From contig CM035806.1 in the NCBI GenBank assembly GCA_020466095.1, positions 141,081,934-141,145,933 on the forward strand: a stretch of 64,000 nucleotides of DNA. The letters are read 5' to 3'. Of the stretch, positions 39,611 to 53,100 are shown one piece after another (positions within the stretch are counted from its first letter, which is position 1; each line of letters opens with the position of its first letter). Below the pieces are notes generated by a model, which searched no databases, was not told where the DNA came from, and saw nothing but the letters and a program-made list of their open reading frames with translations. Both the position numbers and the translations under genes were made by a program. Origin of the DNA: Chlorops oryzae. Lineage: Eukaryota > Arthropoda > Insecta > Diptera > Chloropidae.

Positions 39611-41744
39611 CGACTAGCGACTTGACTCATTAACCGTCGATGAACCTGGTGAGGTTCATACAAATTATCACCATAAAAAAGCCTTTCCTACAATAAAAAA
39701 AAGTTTTTTGTGTGTTCAAATTGAATATATCGCACACCCTCAACAGTTCTATTTCCGAAAATACTTAAATGGGTTAATCGACTCGATTTTTTCCCGATTT
39801 GCCATACAATAGTTAAACGAGTAATCGAATGTCATAGAAGGTTTATTATCCCAGCCGGATTTGTCTACAGGAGGTGCTCGAACACATGCATAGCACAAAT
39901 TATGATGTGCACAGCACGCTACTAATATACGGGACCTGTCCAATTTTCCTAAGTCCTATCCTAGGATGTGCTGTGGTGTGAAAACCGGGTATCACTGTGT
40001 ATAGCATTGGTATATTGAAATAAAAATACCGGCTTCGCTCGCTTCGTTACATACACAAACTATAAACGGGGGCGTATGGCACAGTTCCCAGCTTGCAAAA
40101 TAATTTGAAAACAGTTTTTCTTCTTCTTATGTTGATCTATCTATTCTTCATACACTTCGTGCCCATACATCAAAACACCCGGCTGTGATGTCACGTTCTC
40201 ATGGCACACAGTGGGATCGCTTCGTACATTTGAGGACAAAAACTATAAAGAGTGCCCGTAGAACAATGAAACTTGGCACTGAGCTTATTTTTTAGAAAAT
40301 TAAGATTTGAAAATCAGATGTATTCATCTACAAAATGTGCATGCAACATGAATTCATTTCTGGATGCAAATTGGGGTATAATCGAAGAAAACTCACCGCT
40401 GTTTAATTCCATGTCTTGCAATGAATTACTTACGTTTATCGCTCTGCATAACATTTGAGACATATAAACTATAATGTGCAACTCAGGTAAATGCAATAAA
40501 CTGGCACTACACTTATTCTATTTTCGTTGGTACAAATGTTCAATACGGATTCACAAACACATATGTAATGTTTACACAGTTGAACTTTTTCACAAATATG
40601 CTAGCGCCAAAGCATTGAATTGTTCATTTGGTTGGTATAGCAACCATTGAGTACTAAGTTGCTGAAAAATATCTTGCGACATCGCTGTACTGATCATTCA
40701 ATAGAATCAAAATCTGTATGTTATACATTCTGTACTATCAAGATATATTTTAGCTATTTCATACTGTATTTTCATTGCAATAATTGCTAGCTAAATTTAT
40801 GCATGTCTAGCGAAATTTACTTTAATATTCACATTTGAAGTTCATCAATAATTTAAAAATATGATGATGTCCTAAGTAATAATGTAAAAAACATTTCGTA
40901 TAAGGATAATCATTTTAAATTCTAGTGTATAACAAGAGTTTGAAAAGCTGCGTTAAAATTTATACTTGACCACATTTAAAGTTTTTGTAAAATTTAAATC
41001 AATTTAATAATGTTTCCATAGAAATGATAGTCAAAACCCTGTAAATATTTGCAACTATCATTGGTGATCAAAGTAATCGATCCTGAACTCAAAAATCCGC
41101 TCTTTAATTCCTGTCATTGCGAATAAGAATTTTACGTTTACATGAGCTCTATAATTCTAATTTTGGTTTCGTTCAAGAACATGGACACTAAGATCTGGAG
41201 AAATATGTTCGAACTCGATTTTTCGATGACGTACGATAGTTCAAGAATCATGTATATTATCATCGGATAGACAATGCTCAACATCGTCATCACAATTTAC
41301 TCCATGGCACCACCACTCTACGACCTTCAATCATCTAGCATGTCCTGAGCTTGTTAAAATTCGGTATAGCCATTTGAACGTCTAAATTTAAAAATTATCG
41401 GTGTCCTGGTATAAATAAAAACTTGATAGGGTATCTCATCATTTACCAGCTTGCAAATTTCCGAACGTTTTTACATATGATCTAAGAATTTTATGACTCT
41501 TCCCCTTAATTTCATTCCTTTAGGAAAGTCACGTCAATCCCTCTAACATTGACGTTTTTGTAAGAAAATCGAAAAGATCCTCAACCGAAAATCCCCTGTT
41601 TACATTCGTGCATTGAATAAAATTTAGCATGACGCCTATAATTCTCATTTGGTTTGTAAAATGGGACACTTAAGACTGGCAGAATTTCTGAAGATTTTTC
41701 ATGACGTGACGAAGCAAGAAGCTGTTAATGATCATCATAACCAA

Positions 41745-42365
41745 CCTCAACATCGTCATCATCATCATCTCCATCACCACCAACCTCACCATCATCATCA
41801 CTAGAGTCCGACCGAACCTTCGGTTATCGGTTCGGTTCGCACCGAATCGTCCTAAATTTTCAGTTTCGGTTTCGTAATTCTGAAAATTTTGACTGTCGGG
41901 ACTCTAATGCAATTCACCATCATTCATCACCATCATACTCTATCATCACTATCATCACCTCAACACCATCAACACCAACAACACCACTCAACACATCACA
42001 CATCCACCATCTCATCATCGCCACCAACTCACCATCATCATCATCCACACTCGTCACCACATCATCACCACAAATCACCATCATCACCATCATCATCTTC
42101 ATCATCACCATCAATCAACACATCATCACCATCATCACCATCATCACCATCAACATCACACCATCAATCACCATCATCACCATCACACCATCACACCATC
42201 AACACCATCAACACATCACACACCATCACACCATCACACCATCATCACCACATCACACCATCAATCATCCTCACCATCATCACCACACACTACATCATCA
42301 CCATCATCACCATCATCATCATCATCACCATAATCATCTCCATCATCACCAACCTACATCATCAC

Positions 42366-42415
<50 letters not shown>

Positions 42416-42832
42416 CCATCATCATCACCATCATCTCTATCATCTCTATCAACACCATCAACACCATCAACACCATCAACACCATCAATACCATCAACAC
42501 CATCAACACCATCAACACCATCAACACCAACAACACCATCAACACCATCAACACCATCATCACCACCAACTTCACCATCATCATCACCACCAACTTCACC
42601 ATCATCATCACCACCCTCACCATCATTTTCACCAACCTCACCATCATCATCACCAACCTCACCAGCATCACCACCAAAATCACCAACATCACCATCATCT
42701 CCATCATCACCATCATCACCCATCATCACTCATCAACATCATCATCACCATCACCATCATCACTATCACCAGTGTCATCACCATTATCATAACCATCGTC
42801 ATCACCATCATCATCACCATCATCGATAGTTT
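41745..42832. repeat. Kilobase-scale CAT/CAC trinucleotide repeat
   Basis: The tract is made almost entirely of ATC, ACC and AAC triplets on the plus strand, with local arrays of ATC (about 42354-42414) and of the 9-mer AACACCATC (about 42448-42550). Translations yield poly-His, poly-Met/Val or poly-Asp/Gly in different frames. Frames this long here follow from the absence of stop codons in the repeat. Confidence 0.92.
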
Positions 42833-42836
42833 CGAT

Positions 42837-43077
42837 TATCGATAATTTTGACAATCGATAATTTTGATAATCCAAAGATGAATTTTCAAGCGGCTCGCCC
42901 TAATCTAAACTAAGGCATTTTTTTAGGAATCTGTCCATTTCAAAAAGAAGAAACCTCTCTGTCAACGCCAGCACCACATTTCCAATGCTAAAGTAAATGT
43001 CCATGAATCAAAGCTATCGATAGTCTTCAAAACCCATTGATGTTTTCGATAGTTTGAAACCATCGATAGTATCGATA
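42837..43077. promoter_or_regulatory. Cluster of TATCGATA (DRE-like) motifs
   Basis: Perfect TATCGATA words occur at 42837-42844, 43015-43022 and 43070-43077, with several one-mismatch variants between. They lie 0.85-1.1 kb upstream of the WW/CUE start codon. DREF/BEAF binding is inferred; the cluster could also be remnant repeat sequence. Confidence 0.45.
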
Positions 43078-43923
43078 GTGCTATCGATTGTTTCTCCAGC
43101 TCTACATTGCACGAAATTCTAAATATTGACCGATACTTGGAAGAGATTGTTTTTTTTTGCGATTATCATGTAACTTTACATGGACATGGCAGCTATCGTA
43201 TTGTTTCTGAAACATATTTTCGAAGAAATGTCGTAGTTTTTGAAATTTTTTGCCATGTTGACAATTCGTGCCATTTCATCCTTTTCGTCCTTTTCGTCCT
43301 TTTTCGTGCTCTTCTTTCTTTGACGAAAACAACCACCAAGACTGAGTAATTTTTATTCTCTTTGTCTTTGTATGCTTATTTGTAGAAATTCGGAAATACA
43401 TACTCCTCTCTCGATCTGTTGAGACATGCGTCGTAAGGATTTTCGAATCTGACTTCTCAAATGTTTTAACGAAGGGCAAAGCAAGACAGGACACGCAATC
43501 ATCGTATAAAATTAGTTTTCCGCCCGACCAAAGTCTTCAGTGCTCAACGGCTAGGACACGCGACTGGAAGGCGAGCTTCTTTTTAAGTTTAAAGGCAATA
43601 ATAAAACAAACTGACTCCCCCATCCAATTTAAACGAACCTACAAAACACACACCCACCCATACGCACGGGCGCTTTTTAGCACGTACACATGCAGTACAG
43701 CCACCCCCTTTGCAATTCACTGAATCGTTCAGACTGCGTGCAAATAGAAAAACTGATTGAAGTGCAAAACGCGTGTGAGAAGGCGGTCGCGGATATTACG
43801 ACGCGGAAAAATCAAGTCGGAAACATTTGAAATCCTTCAACGTCAAAAAGCTAAAGTAAAATCAAGCTAAAACAAAACACAATAATCCAAAAGACAAAGA
43901 AAAAAAACAACAAACAAAACAAA

Positions 43924-44211
43924 ATGGGTGAATCCAACAATAGTGGTCAATATCAGAAGCTTCCGCCCGGCTGGGATTGTAAACTCGATCAAGCGACAGG
44001 AAACTGGTAAATATTCTCTCGATATCGTTTAATTACGTACACACTCGAAATTTTGGCGCTGAAAATTGGGCATCAGAATTTCTGGCTTCGAGTGAATTAA
44101 ATTAAATAAAAAATTAATATAATTAATATACATATAATAGATTTTCAGCATGGATAGATCGGAATGGCCAAAGGGAATTGTTTTGAAATTCTTCTGGAAA
44201 TTACAGAGCGT

Positions 44212-44262
<51 letters not shown>

Positions 44263-45141
44263 ATTAATGATGAGCGGGTGAGTGCGGGCGGAGGGAGGGA
44301 GGTAGAGATGCTGGGGCTCACAGCAGGGTGTGCTTAAATATGTAGCTATATCTTTAGCTACTTCTAGCCTTTTTATGGCTAATATTTTCATTTCAAGGAC
44401 AAAATTCCATTGCTGGCTGATTCGAATCAATTCGGAGTGGGGTCTACAGTGGCGATGAGCCACGAATGAAGGTGAGAGTTCAAGGGAATGTTCTTTCTTT
44501 CTCTTTTAATGTTGATTTCTTCCCTCAAGGACGGACGGGGTGTCATTTGGTAGCGATGAAGCATCAATCTTAATTATGCTCTTTGGCCGGCCTTGGATAT
44601 TCTAGCTTTGTTAATTATGGGGCGCGGAAACGGGGACGATTGTGTTTTGTTTTTCGAGAGGCTGATGTAGAAAATAATGGTAGAAATAATCAAAATCGCC
44701 TCGATTACGTTTTCCTTTCAAGACTCTTTTTTAGTAGTGTAACAGGAATTATTTAAATTCAGAACCTAAAAGTATGCATTTGATTATTTTAAAACCAATT
44801 TATATAATTTTTAGCCTTTATAAACGAAGCTTTATTAAAACTTTAAAGATATCCACATTACTTTTAAATCTCTTCTTCAAGATGTGATTAATTTGACAAG
44901 CCTACAAAAATGAACAGAATTGTCACAATTGGAAAAATTCGGAATATTTCAATGCATGCTTTTGGGTGCTCAATTGAAATATTTTCTATTGCTGTTTGAT
45001 GAATTCTCCCATAGTTCTCAAAGGGTTAAGTATGTATGTCGAATTACTAGTATATACAATCGATGAATAGAAGTTCTCTTGCTTCTCACCTTCAACTTGA
45101 GTCTTAGAAGCTCAAAAGCTCATTAAGATTTCCCTAAAATG

Positions 45142-45175
<34 letters not shown>

Positions 45176-46723
45176 AGGAAAGAAAACAACAACAAAAAAT
45201 CATTTCTATTCACAAATCAAGTAACTCTAACAAATAAATCCGACAGCCATCTGAGATGAAATCCAGTTTGCTTACGTTCTCCATTCAAGCACAAGCTGCA
45301 GCTTCGCTTCCCGTCGCATTTGCAGATAAAAAAATAAATTATCGGAATATTTATGAGCATTTCAAATGTGTATAGTTTAATTATTTTTAAGTCATGCTGA
45401 AATTCCGGGTCATTGATTCCAAAACAAAAGGGGAAAAAAACGAGTTTTAAAGGTAATTAAAAATCCATTCGGGTTTCAAAGACATCCTTGGCGGTTATTC
45501 CTTTTCAGTTGTTTACAGTGAAAGCAATTCAAAAAAACAAAATTTGCAATTATATGCATTAAATTCTCGTGAAAAGGGGAATACACTGAAAAAAATTATT
45601 TCAATTTCTATTTTCTCTTTTTTGTCAAAAATTTTCTCAGTTTAGAATTTCTTAAAAAAAATTCAAATTATATACTTAGGTACCTTGATTTATTAACTAT
45701 CAGTCGCCAATAGTTTCATCTTTCTATCTTAATTAGAGAGATAGTTGCTGAGATATAAAAATTTTCGAAAAAAATGGTTTATTATAGGAGGATTTTATAG
45801 GGATATCATCAAGGATACTGCGTAATAGGAACCCAAAAATTCGGTTTCTACAGTATTTTTAGCTAGTACCTATCGACAAAAATCAACAAAACTATGAAAT
45901 ACCTTTCAGGGGGCCTTTTTCAGATTGCCCTGCTTAGCCGGATAGACACATTTTATGCGGTAAGGGGTTAAACACCAAGTAACTGCTTATAATTATCAAA
46001 GCTCGACGGCGTACTTTCAAGAACATAAAAAAGTCTTCAACCTTTGCTCCAATTTCTTAAGTGCATACGAGTTCATTACGTACATAAATAATCGTTTAAA
46101 TGTCTGAGTACACTTGTTTATTCCATGACGTCATACTTGCAAGGTAAGCAAGAAGTCCTTACCTCGAGTGCCAACGAAACGGAAATGACATGTCACATAT
46201 GCACTTACATATACATATGTATATATTTTTGAGTGCTCCACTGAAGTGGCGGCACGTGTACACCTCGCTTAAATTGAGTTCTTTTTTTCGTTTTTTTTTA
46301 TTAAGTATTTTAAATTAAAATTTTTTATTTGTAACCCAGTTAAGAAAATTTTAGACGGTTGGTCGAAAAAATTTACGCTCAATTTCCATTTCAGTTATTA
46401 CATCAATTACTTAACCAAAGCGATGCAGCTGGAAGATCCCAGGATCCGCTATAAGCAATTGCAAAATGAACGCTGCTCAACGGAATCGATACCGATGCAG
46501 GTGAGTGGGTGGAGAGGTTCGTGTGTGTGTGTGTGTGTGTGTGTGTATTGGAATGTCCTTTTTCAGGTTTTGCTTTCTTGTGTTTTTTTTTTGTGATTGT
46601 TTGCATTTTGAAAAAGTGGACGGATGCCGTTTTAACTCCAAAATCCACCTGTTACGTTAAAAAGTTGAGTTACTTCAATTTATTACTTTTTACCAAGTCC
46701 GACCGGTGATGGAAAGACAGAGA

Positions 46724-46790
<67 letters not shown>

Positions 46791-47044
46791 CGAGAGACAG
46801 GAAGAGAGAGATGAAGAGAAAGAGAAGGAGAGAGAGATGAAGAGAAAGAGAAGGAGAGAGAGAGGGAGAGAGCGAGACAGGGAGACAGGGGGAGAGGGCT
46901 TGAGAGTTCTTTGAGGTCTCAAAATTTGTGTAGGACACCTTGAAAGCTTAAAAAGGGATTTGTTTGCTCTGAGAGAGATTGAGAGATGAGAAGAGAGAGA
47001 GAGAGAGAGGAGAGAGAGAGTTAGAGAGAGAGAGAGAGGAGAGA

Positions 47045-47105
<61 letters not shown>

Positions 47106-50100
47106 CGAAGAGAAAGAAGAGAGAGATGAAGAGAAAGAGAAGGAGAGAGAGAGGGAGACAGGGAGACAGGGGGAGAGGGCTTGAGAGTTGTTTGAGGTCT
47201 CAAAATTTGTGTAGGACACCTTGAAAGCTTAAAAAGGGATTTGTTTGCTCTGAGCCCGATTTATCTTTCATCGGGCCTGGATAAAATGTATATAGGTAAG
47301 GAGTAGGTAATTCTTTTTAGAAAATTTTGACGACCAGTGTAAATTTTATTTTCAATTTATTAATACATTTTACTATCGAAATGTGAAAGAAAAAAAAATC
47401 GATTTTTAAAAGTGATTACACTCGAATAACCGCTTTAAATAAAAAATTAATTTCATAATTTTTTAGAAAAAAACTCTATTAAATAATTTTTAACGCATCC
47501 TTATTTATGTTGTGTTATTCCTTGTATATCCTAGTTTCATTCTCCACTGTCTTTAGTGTCTTGTTTCGAAGTTTTTTTTTTTTTTAATTATTCTTCTCTT
47601 CTATCGTTCCCCTCGAAAATTGTTAGCCCCTGCATGGATCTCCCTATCATGTGTATCCGAGTAATAATCTGCCAGCGATGCGAGCATTTCAAGCTGGTCC
47701 CGTTTCGAACATACATCCCGGTTGGCAGCACATGTCATCGAGTCCTTTGTTGTCGTCACGCGGTTATTTGGTAAGTGCCTTGCATGTTTTGGCTATAAAA
47801 AAAAAACAAAAAGAACTTTCAATCAAACGTTGCCAAAACATTCGTATGAATTTTATTATTTTTTTAAATTTTATTTTTATGTATGTGCTATAGGAAATGT
47901 CACCGCTCCCATTGACGAAGCTGGCTGCCACTCAAACGCCTCGTCTCGGAAATCTATCGCGTCGATCCACAATACAAGAGACCTCGTTTTCGAATCAAAT
48001 CGATACAGATGCTGTTGTTGCGAAAATACAAAATATGTTCCCAACAGCCAATGAAAACCATATACGCCTTCTGCTAAGACGGTAAGAAGAATTTCGGATT
48101 CCTTGATTTTCTTGTTTTTTTTTTTTTATTGCCTTATTAGGCCAAGAATTTTTTTAACCATACGTTTTCGATTTGAACATGCGTTGCTCGAGCGGTGTTG
48201 TTGTTGTTGTTGCCGGTGTTGCACCATTTTTCGTTTAATCATTTCAGCAACCAAAAAATCCGTTTTATTTCGTTTTCTATAGAAAAACGATTGCAAAAAT
48301 CCCTTTAAAACATTTAAAGCGATTTTTGATTACATCGCAAAAAATCCCTCAAAATGGAGGAAATCCCTCAGTCTGGCATCACTGTGCTCGCGATGAGGAC
48401 CGCAGTTTAAAAAAGTTCTTGCAAGGCATTTTTCAAATAAGAGAAGACAAATTTTGAGCTTCAAAATTTAATTCATTTTCATTTTCACATAAAATGCCTG
48501 TGCATACCCAGTAGGAAATGCCAAACTAGAAAATTTTTCTATTTTTTGTGTCAATTAGGAATAATAATTGGGCATTTTGTCACACACACAGATGGATTTC
48601 CTACCGGGCACGCACTCGCAAACCATCAACGAGGCCATAGGAAAATTAAAACTTACAATTATGCTTCTATTCTTTTTGGTTTTTTTTTTTTTTTTGTATT
48701 TATTCCTCTGTCTCTCTTTTTCCTTCATTGGCTACAATCGAACACGCTTAATCTTAACGCACACATACCGACTTAAAAAAAAAAATCTAAAAAAATAAAT
48801 TTAAAAAAAAAAAAAAAAAATTTCGATAGTTATTATAATCGTGAAGCGGTCGTCATTAGTGCGCTTCAAGTGGAGAAACACCCGGTGACGATGCCCGGTC
48901 CATTTGTCACGCCGCCTGCTCAGCGGCACTTGTTCCATAGTAATTCTGCTTTCCAAATGACACCACCGTTGCGTCGTCTTGATATTGGTCATTCGGTCGG
49001 TTATTCGGCACTTGGCGGTGGCAGCGGAACATCGCGCGCGGCCAGTCCATTACCAGGAGGACGCTTTGGTAGTGTCAATAGCATGAATAGCAGTGGTCGA
49101 TGCGGCACAACTGACGGGCCAATACACAGTCATAATATGACTGCAACTGCTGGCGCCAGTGCCTTCAGCTATCCGGCAACATCATCGCTACTATACCATG
49201 GATCGCCGCGTTTCGGCGAACAATGGCGAAGCTCGCCGAAACCGCATTCATCGCCGAAAATGAAATTGAGGTCCGCTAAAAGATATTTACATGACCAACT
49301 AAGTACCCATAGATCAATTATGCGTTCAGTGTAGAATTTGTTCATGAACAATTTTTGGCATGCAATCGATTATTTATATGGTACATATAAAAATATTTTT
49401 TTCCGGTAGAATTTCAAACATTTAATTTTTTTTTACATTTAAAAGCATGACTATGACTACACAAAATTTCGTACATCTGATTATGTTTTAGACGTTCAAA
49501 AAACTCAACAAAATGAAAATATGTTAAATGGGGGAAGTCCATAACTAAATTTCTAAGCAGCCAACCATATCCCAAAACGGGGTGAAAAAGGACTCCTATT
49601 TAAACACCTGCACGAAATTTTTTCGTAGTGCTTCCAAGTAGGAGTGTAAAAGGACTTCCACCTAGACACCTTGAAGGAGCGTTTTCGGAGTGCTCCGACA
49701 ATGGGCTTCTCAAGAGCACCGTCGAGGAGCGTTCAGGGAGTCATCTTTGAAATTGCATTATCTACATAGTAGGCGTTGAAAAGACACCATTCAAGGATTA
49801 TTTTGCGATATCAATCCAAAAACACTCCTTCTGGTTTATCTTTGGATACATTTTGGAGTCCCTTTTTTTTTAAATATACATACAGCTATAGGCGAATAGG
49901 GAAGTCCGCACAGAGTCTTTGCGAGGAAGTATTTTAGGACGCCGAAAACATTCCATTACGGAGTCCCCAGGGTACACTTTTTTCACATGTTTTGAAAAGT
50001 CCTTTTTCTCCCGCCAACACGTTCATTTGGGATGCTTTTCGGAGGCTCCTTAGGAGCATTAGCGCACCGCATAGGGAGTCCTAAAAGTACACCGTGTGGA

Positions 50101-53100
50101 CTCCACTGGTTGGCTGGGTTGTTAGGCCGTATACCGGGGCCCGTTGTGCTACTACGACGGATTTTTCTTGTGTCTTTATAAGTATGTAGTGTACCCCTAA
50201 TGTACATGTAATGCTTGGAACATTACACTCCGTTTTGCCAGTGCAGGGAATCGAACCTCGGACCATGGGACCAAGAGCATAGTACGCGTCCCTTACGCTT
50301 TTCTAAACAGTTATGATTGTCAGAGTATTCGTTCTTGGGGAACTCAACAAGCTTCTCCCAGCGGGAAATTATCTCCTGCATGACAATGTCATCAAAAATG
50401 CCATCGATGACATATAGGTGACATTTTCATGTGTGACATCTTGGAGGACATGTCATCGTGGAGGGATGCTGTTCATGTGCTTGACTCTCATTGGCTACTG
50501 AAATTTAAATAAGGTTTTAGCGTCAGTTAAACGTTAGCATGAAGTGGCGTAGATGATGAGTGCTCGACTCAGAATCCGAAGATAGCGGGTCGATCCCTGG
50601 CTGAGGCGAACAAAAATTGTTAAAAATAGATTTTTTTTAATTGCGAAATATCCAAAGAGAGGGCAAAGAAGAGAGTTATCAAACTGGTTTCTTTAAATAT
50701 AAATTGACATTTAGAGAGAAAAGAGCAATGTGCTGCTCTCAAATGCTTTTTTCGCCATCGCACACCCTAGCATGACAATGTCACCGCTGAAGTCCCTGTC
50801 AGCTCCTGTGTAAATGTCATACAAAGTGTCACCGGAAATAGCATGCATTCCGGCTCCGAAGTCACTAGGACATCATCGGGGATGTCCGCGGGACATTTCC
50901 CGCTGGGCTGTCCTGATGTTGTAAGAGAATTGAGAGGCTTTATTAAGAAAATGTTCGTTATTTATCCACATGTGCAGTTATGTTTATTGTAAATATCTCA
51001 AAAAAGCAGCCTTTTGATTTTGATAACACTTTTTTTTGTGGTGAAAGGTAAAATCAAGAGAAATTTCTGGTCGTAAGCGGAACTTTAAACAAGAAAAGTC
51101 TTTAGGGAAAATTTCATGGGACAAAGATTTTGTACTTTAAATCAGGGACCGAACCAGTTATGACTTTTATAGTAAAAGTTACAAAAAAAAAGTTATTTTT
51201 TGACTTGTATTTTATTTGAAAAAAAATTACTGTAAAATATTAACTTTTATTTTTTCAGTCAAACAATAACAGTTAAACTGGGCCAAATATTTTTTTGGGG
51301 AAAAATAAAAGGCTTTGCCAAATAACAAATAAACCGTTACTCCAATTTAAATAACTTTGATACCAATTGATAGGTCTCAGTTTCTAGAATCAAAAAATAC
51401 ATAATTCGATAATCATTGGACGTTTCTGTGTTAACCACTTTTCCTAGAAGAATGTTACGGAGACAAGGGTTTTACCTAATGATGCGTCTCTTTGAAGGGA
51501 GTTCAGTGGTATTAATAACTCATTTTAAGCTTAAGTCGACTTAAGCTACTCTTCCATAAGACCACAGATGTATTTTTGGATTCTAGAAACTGAGACCTAT
51601 CAATTGGTATCAAAATTATTTAAATTGGAGTAACGGTTTATTTGTTATTTGGCAAAGCCTTTTATTTTTCCCCAAAAAAATATTTGGCCCAGTTTAACTG
51701 TTATTGTTTAACTGAAAAAATAAAAGTCAGTATTTACCAGTTAATATTGGACTTTTTCTAAAAAAGTTAGGAAAATAAAATGCATCCCGGATTCGTATAG
51801 AGAATGTCCTGAGGATCACAATGACATCGAAAAGATTTCTGTGCGAAAATTTTTGATCCTTGCTTTTTCAAATTTTGAAAGACATTGAAACTGTTATTTT
51901 CAGTCCCTGCTTTGAAGAAATCAGAATCAAATTTTAAGAAAATGTTGTCCTTATTTTGAGACGGCCAAACGATATATGTATTCCCTAAAAAAAAAAAAAA
52001 AAAACTGGCTACGATGCACTTGTTCTCTTATATATTCTAATAAAAATCTTCAAAACAGGTTCTGATGATAATCACGCACCAAAATTGACTCAATTATTTC
52101 AATTATTTTTAAACATCTTTCGGTCTTTATTTATGTATACATACGCATACATAGTGGTAGTATTATATATTTTTTTTTTTTTCTGTATATACATACCGAT
52201 AAATATGCATGGGTAATCGAATTATAGAAAAATATTCCTCAAGAAAAAGTTTTAAAGCCACTGAGATTCAAATTGTCCGTTTGATGTATCCCATAGATAT
52301 ATGAAAAATATCTTCCCCAAAGCGGACGAGATGCTATTGCTCGATGTATTGGCCAGTGCCGATAATAACGTACAAAAGGCTTCACAAACTCTAATCTCGA
52401 TGGGCTATGCGAAGCGTGATTTCCTTGCACAAAAGCCATCCAATCTAACCGGACCGAATAGCGGTGGAATCGAAAGCGAATCGGAGGCAAAACAGGCCAG
52501 TCAGAAAATCGTTCCACTACGCCCCAAAGAATACACGCACGAGGAAAAAGAAGCCAGTAAGTTTCGACCACAATTGATTGATAAAAAAAATTGAAGAAAA
52601 AAAAAAAAAAACGAAATTAATAAATAAATAAAAAAAATAAAAAATGTTTCTCCTCACATTAAAACAGTTCAGCAACGTTTCAAGGAGAAATACAATCAAA
52701 TTGCAGAGCGCATTATTATCATGGCACTGGAGTCCGTCAACTATTCGGAGGATCGTGCCATACAAATCCTTCAAATCGTACAAGACGAAGAATCGGACTT
52801 ACAACGTGTCCGAAATTTAGCCGCACAAAAGGCCTCAAATATACCTCTCACCGTCCCTGATGGTATTGCTCAAATTGATTTACCTTCAACGCTGGAAGAA
52901 GCTGTCGCCGTTTCATCCGGCACAGATAAGTAAGTTTGGATTTTCTTTGGAGTAAGAAACTTCCTTAACACTGAAATTATTAAAAAAAAATAAATTTACG
53001 ATTTACCATAAATTCATGTCCTTATGTTCGAAAGTCCTTTTCGAATTTGTACACTTTCTTTTTGTACAAAAAAAAAAAAAAAAAAAAAAACTCGAATTTA

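Larger units (their letters stand above)
38697..43923. other. Intergenic region before the WW/CUE gene
   Basis: About 5.2 kb without a supported gene. It contains a hAT-like foldback (39203-39610), about 1 kb of CAT/CAC trinucleotide repeat (41745-42832) and a run of TATCGATA motifs (42837-43077). The long open frames in the trinucleotide tract are repeat translations. Bases 39611-41740 show nothing I can identify. The last 300 bp is presumably the 5' leader of the WW/CUE gene. Confidence 0.55.
49271..52296. other. Large intron 5 of the WW/CUE gene
   Basis: A 3-kb intron with a weak donor (GTCCGC). It holds a GGAGTCC-rich, apparently decayed repeat (49560-50130), a tRNA-like B-box module on the minus strand near 50220-50285 (GGTTCGATTCC), a CCCAGCGGG-ended element (50357-50907) and a hAT-like foldback (51143-51909). 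Confidence 0.65.

Noticed and set aside
41889..42845. 318-codon poly-His/Ser open frame and opposite-strand Asp/Gly frames
   Set aside because: They are translations of a CAT/CAC trinucleotide repeat that contains no stop codons; no start context, splicing or domain.
46683..47219. Ser/Leu-rich and Arg/Glu-rich open frames
   Set aside because: They arise from GA microsatellites on either strand.
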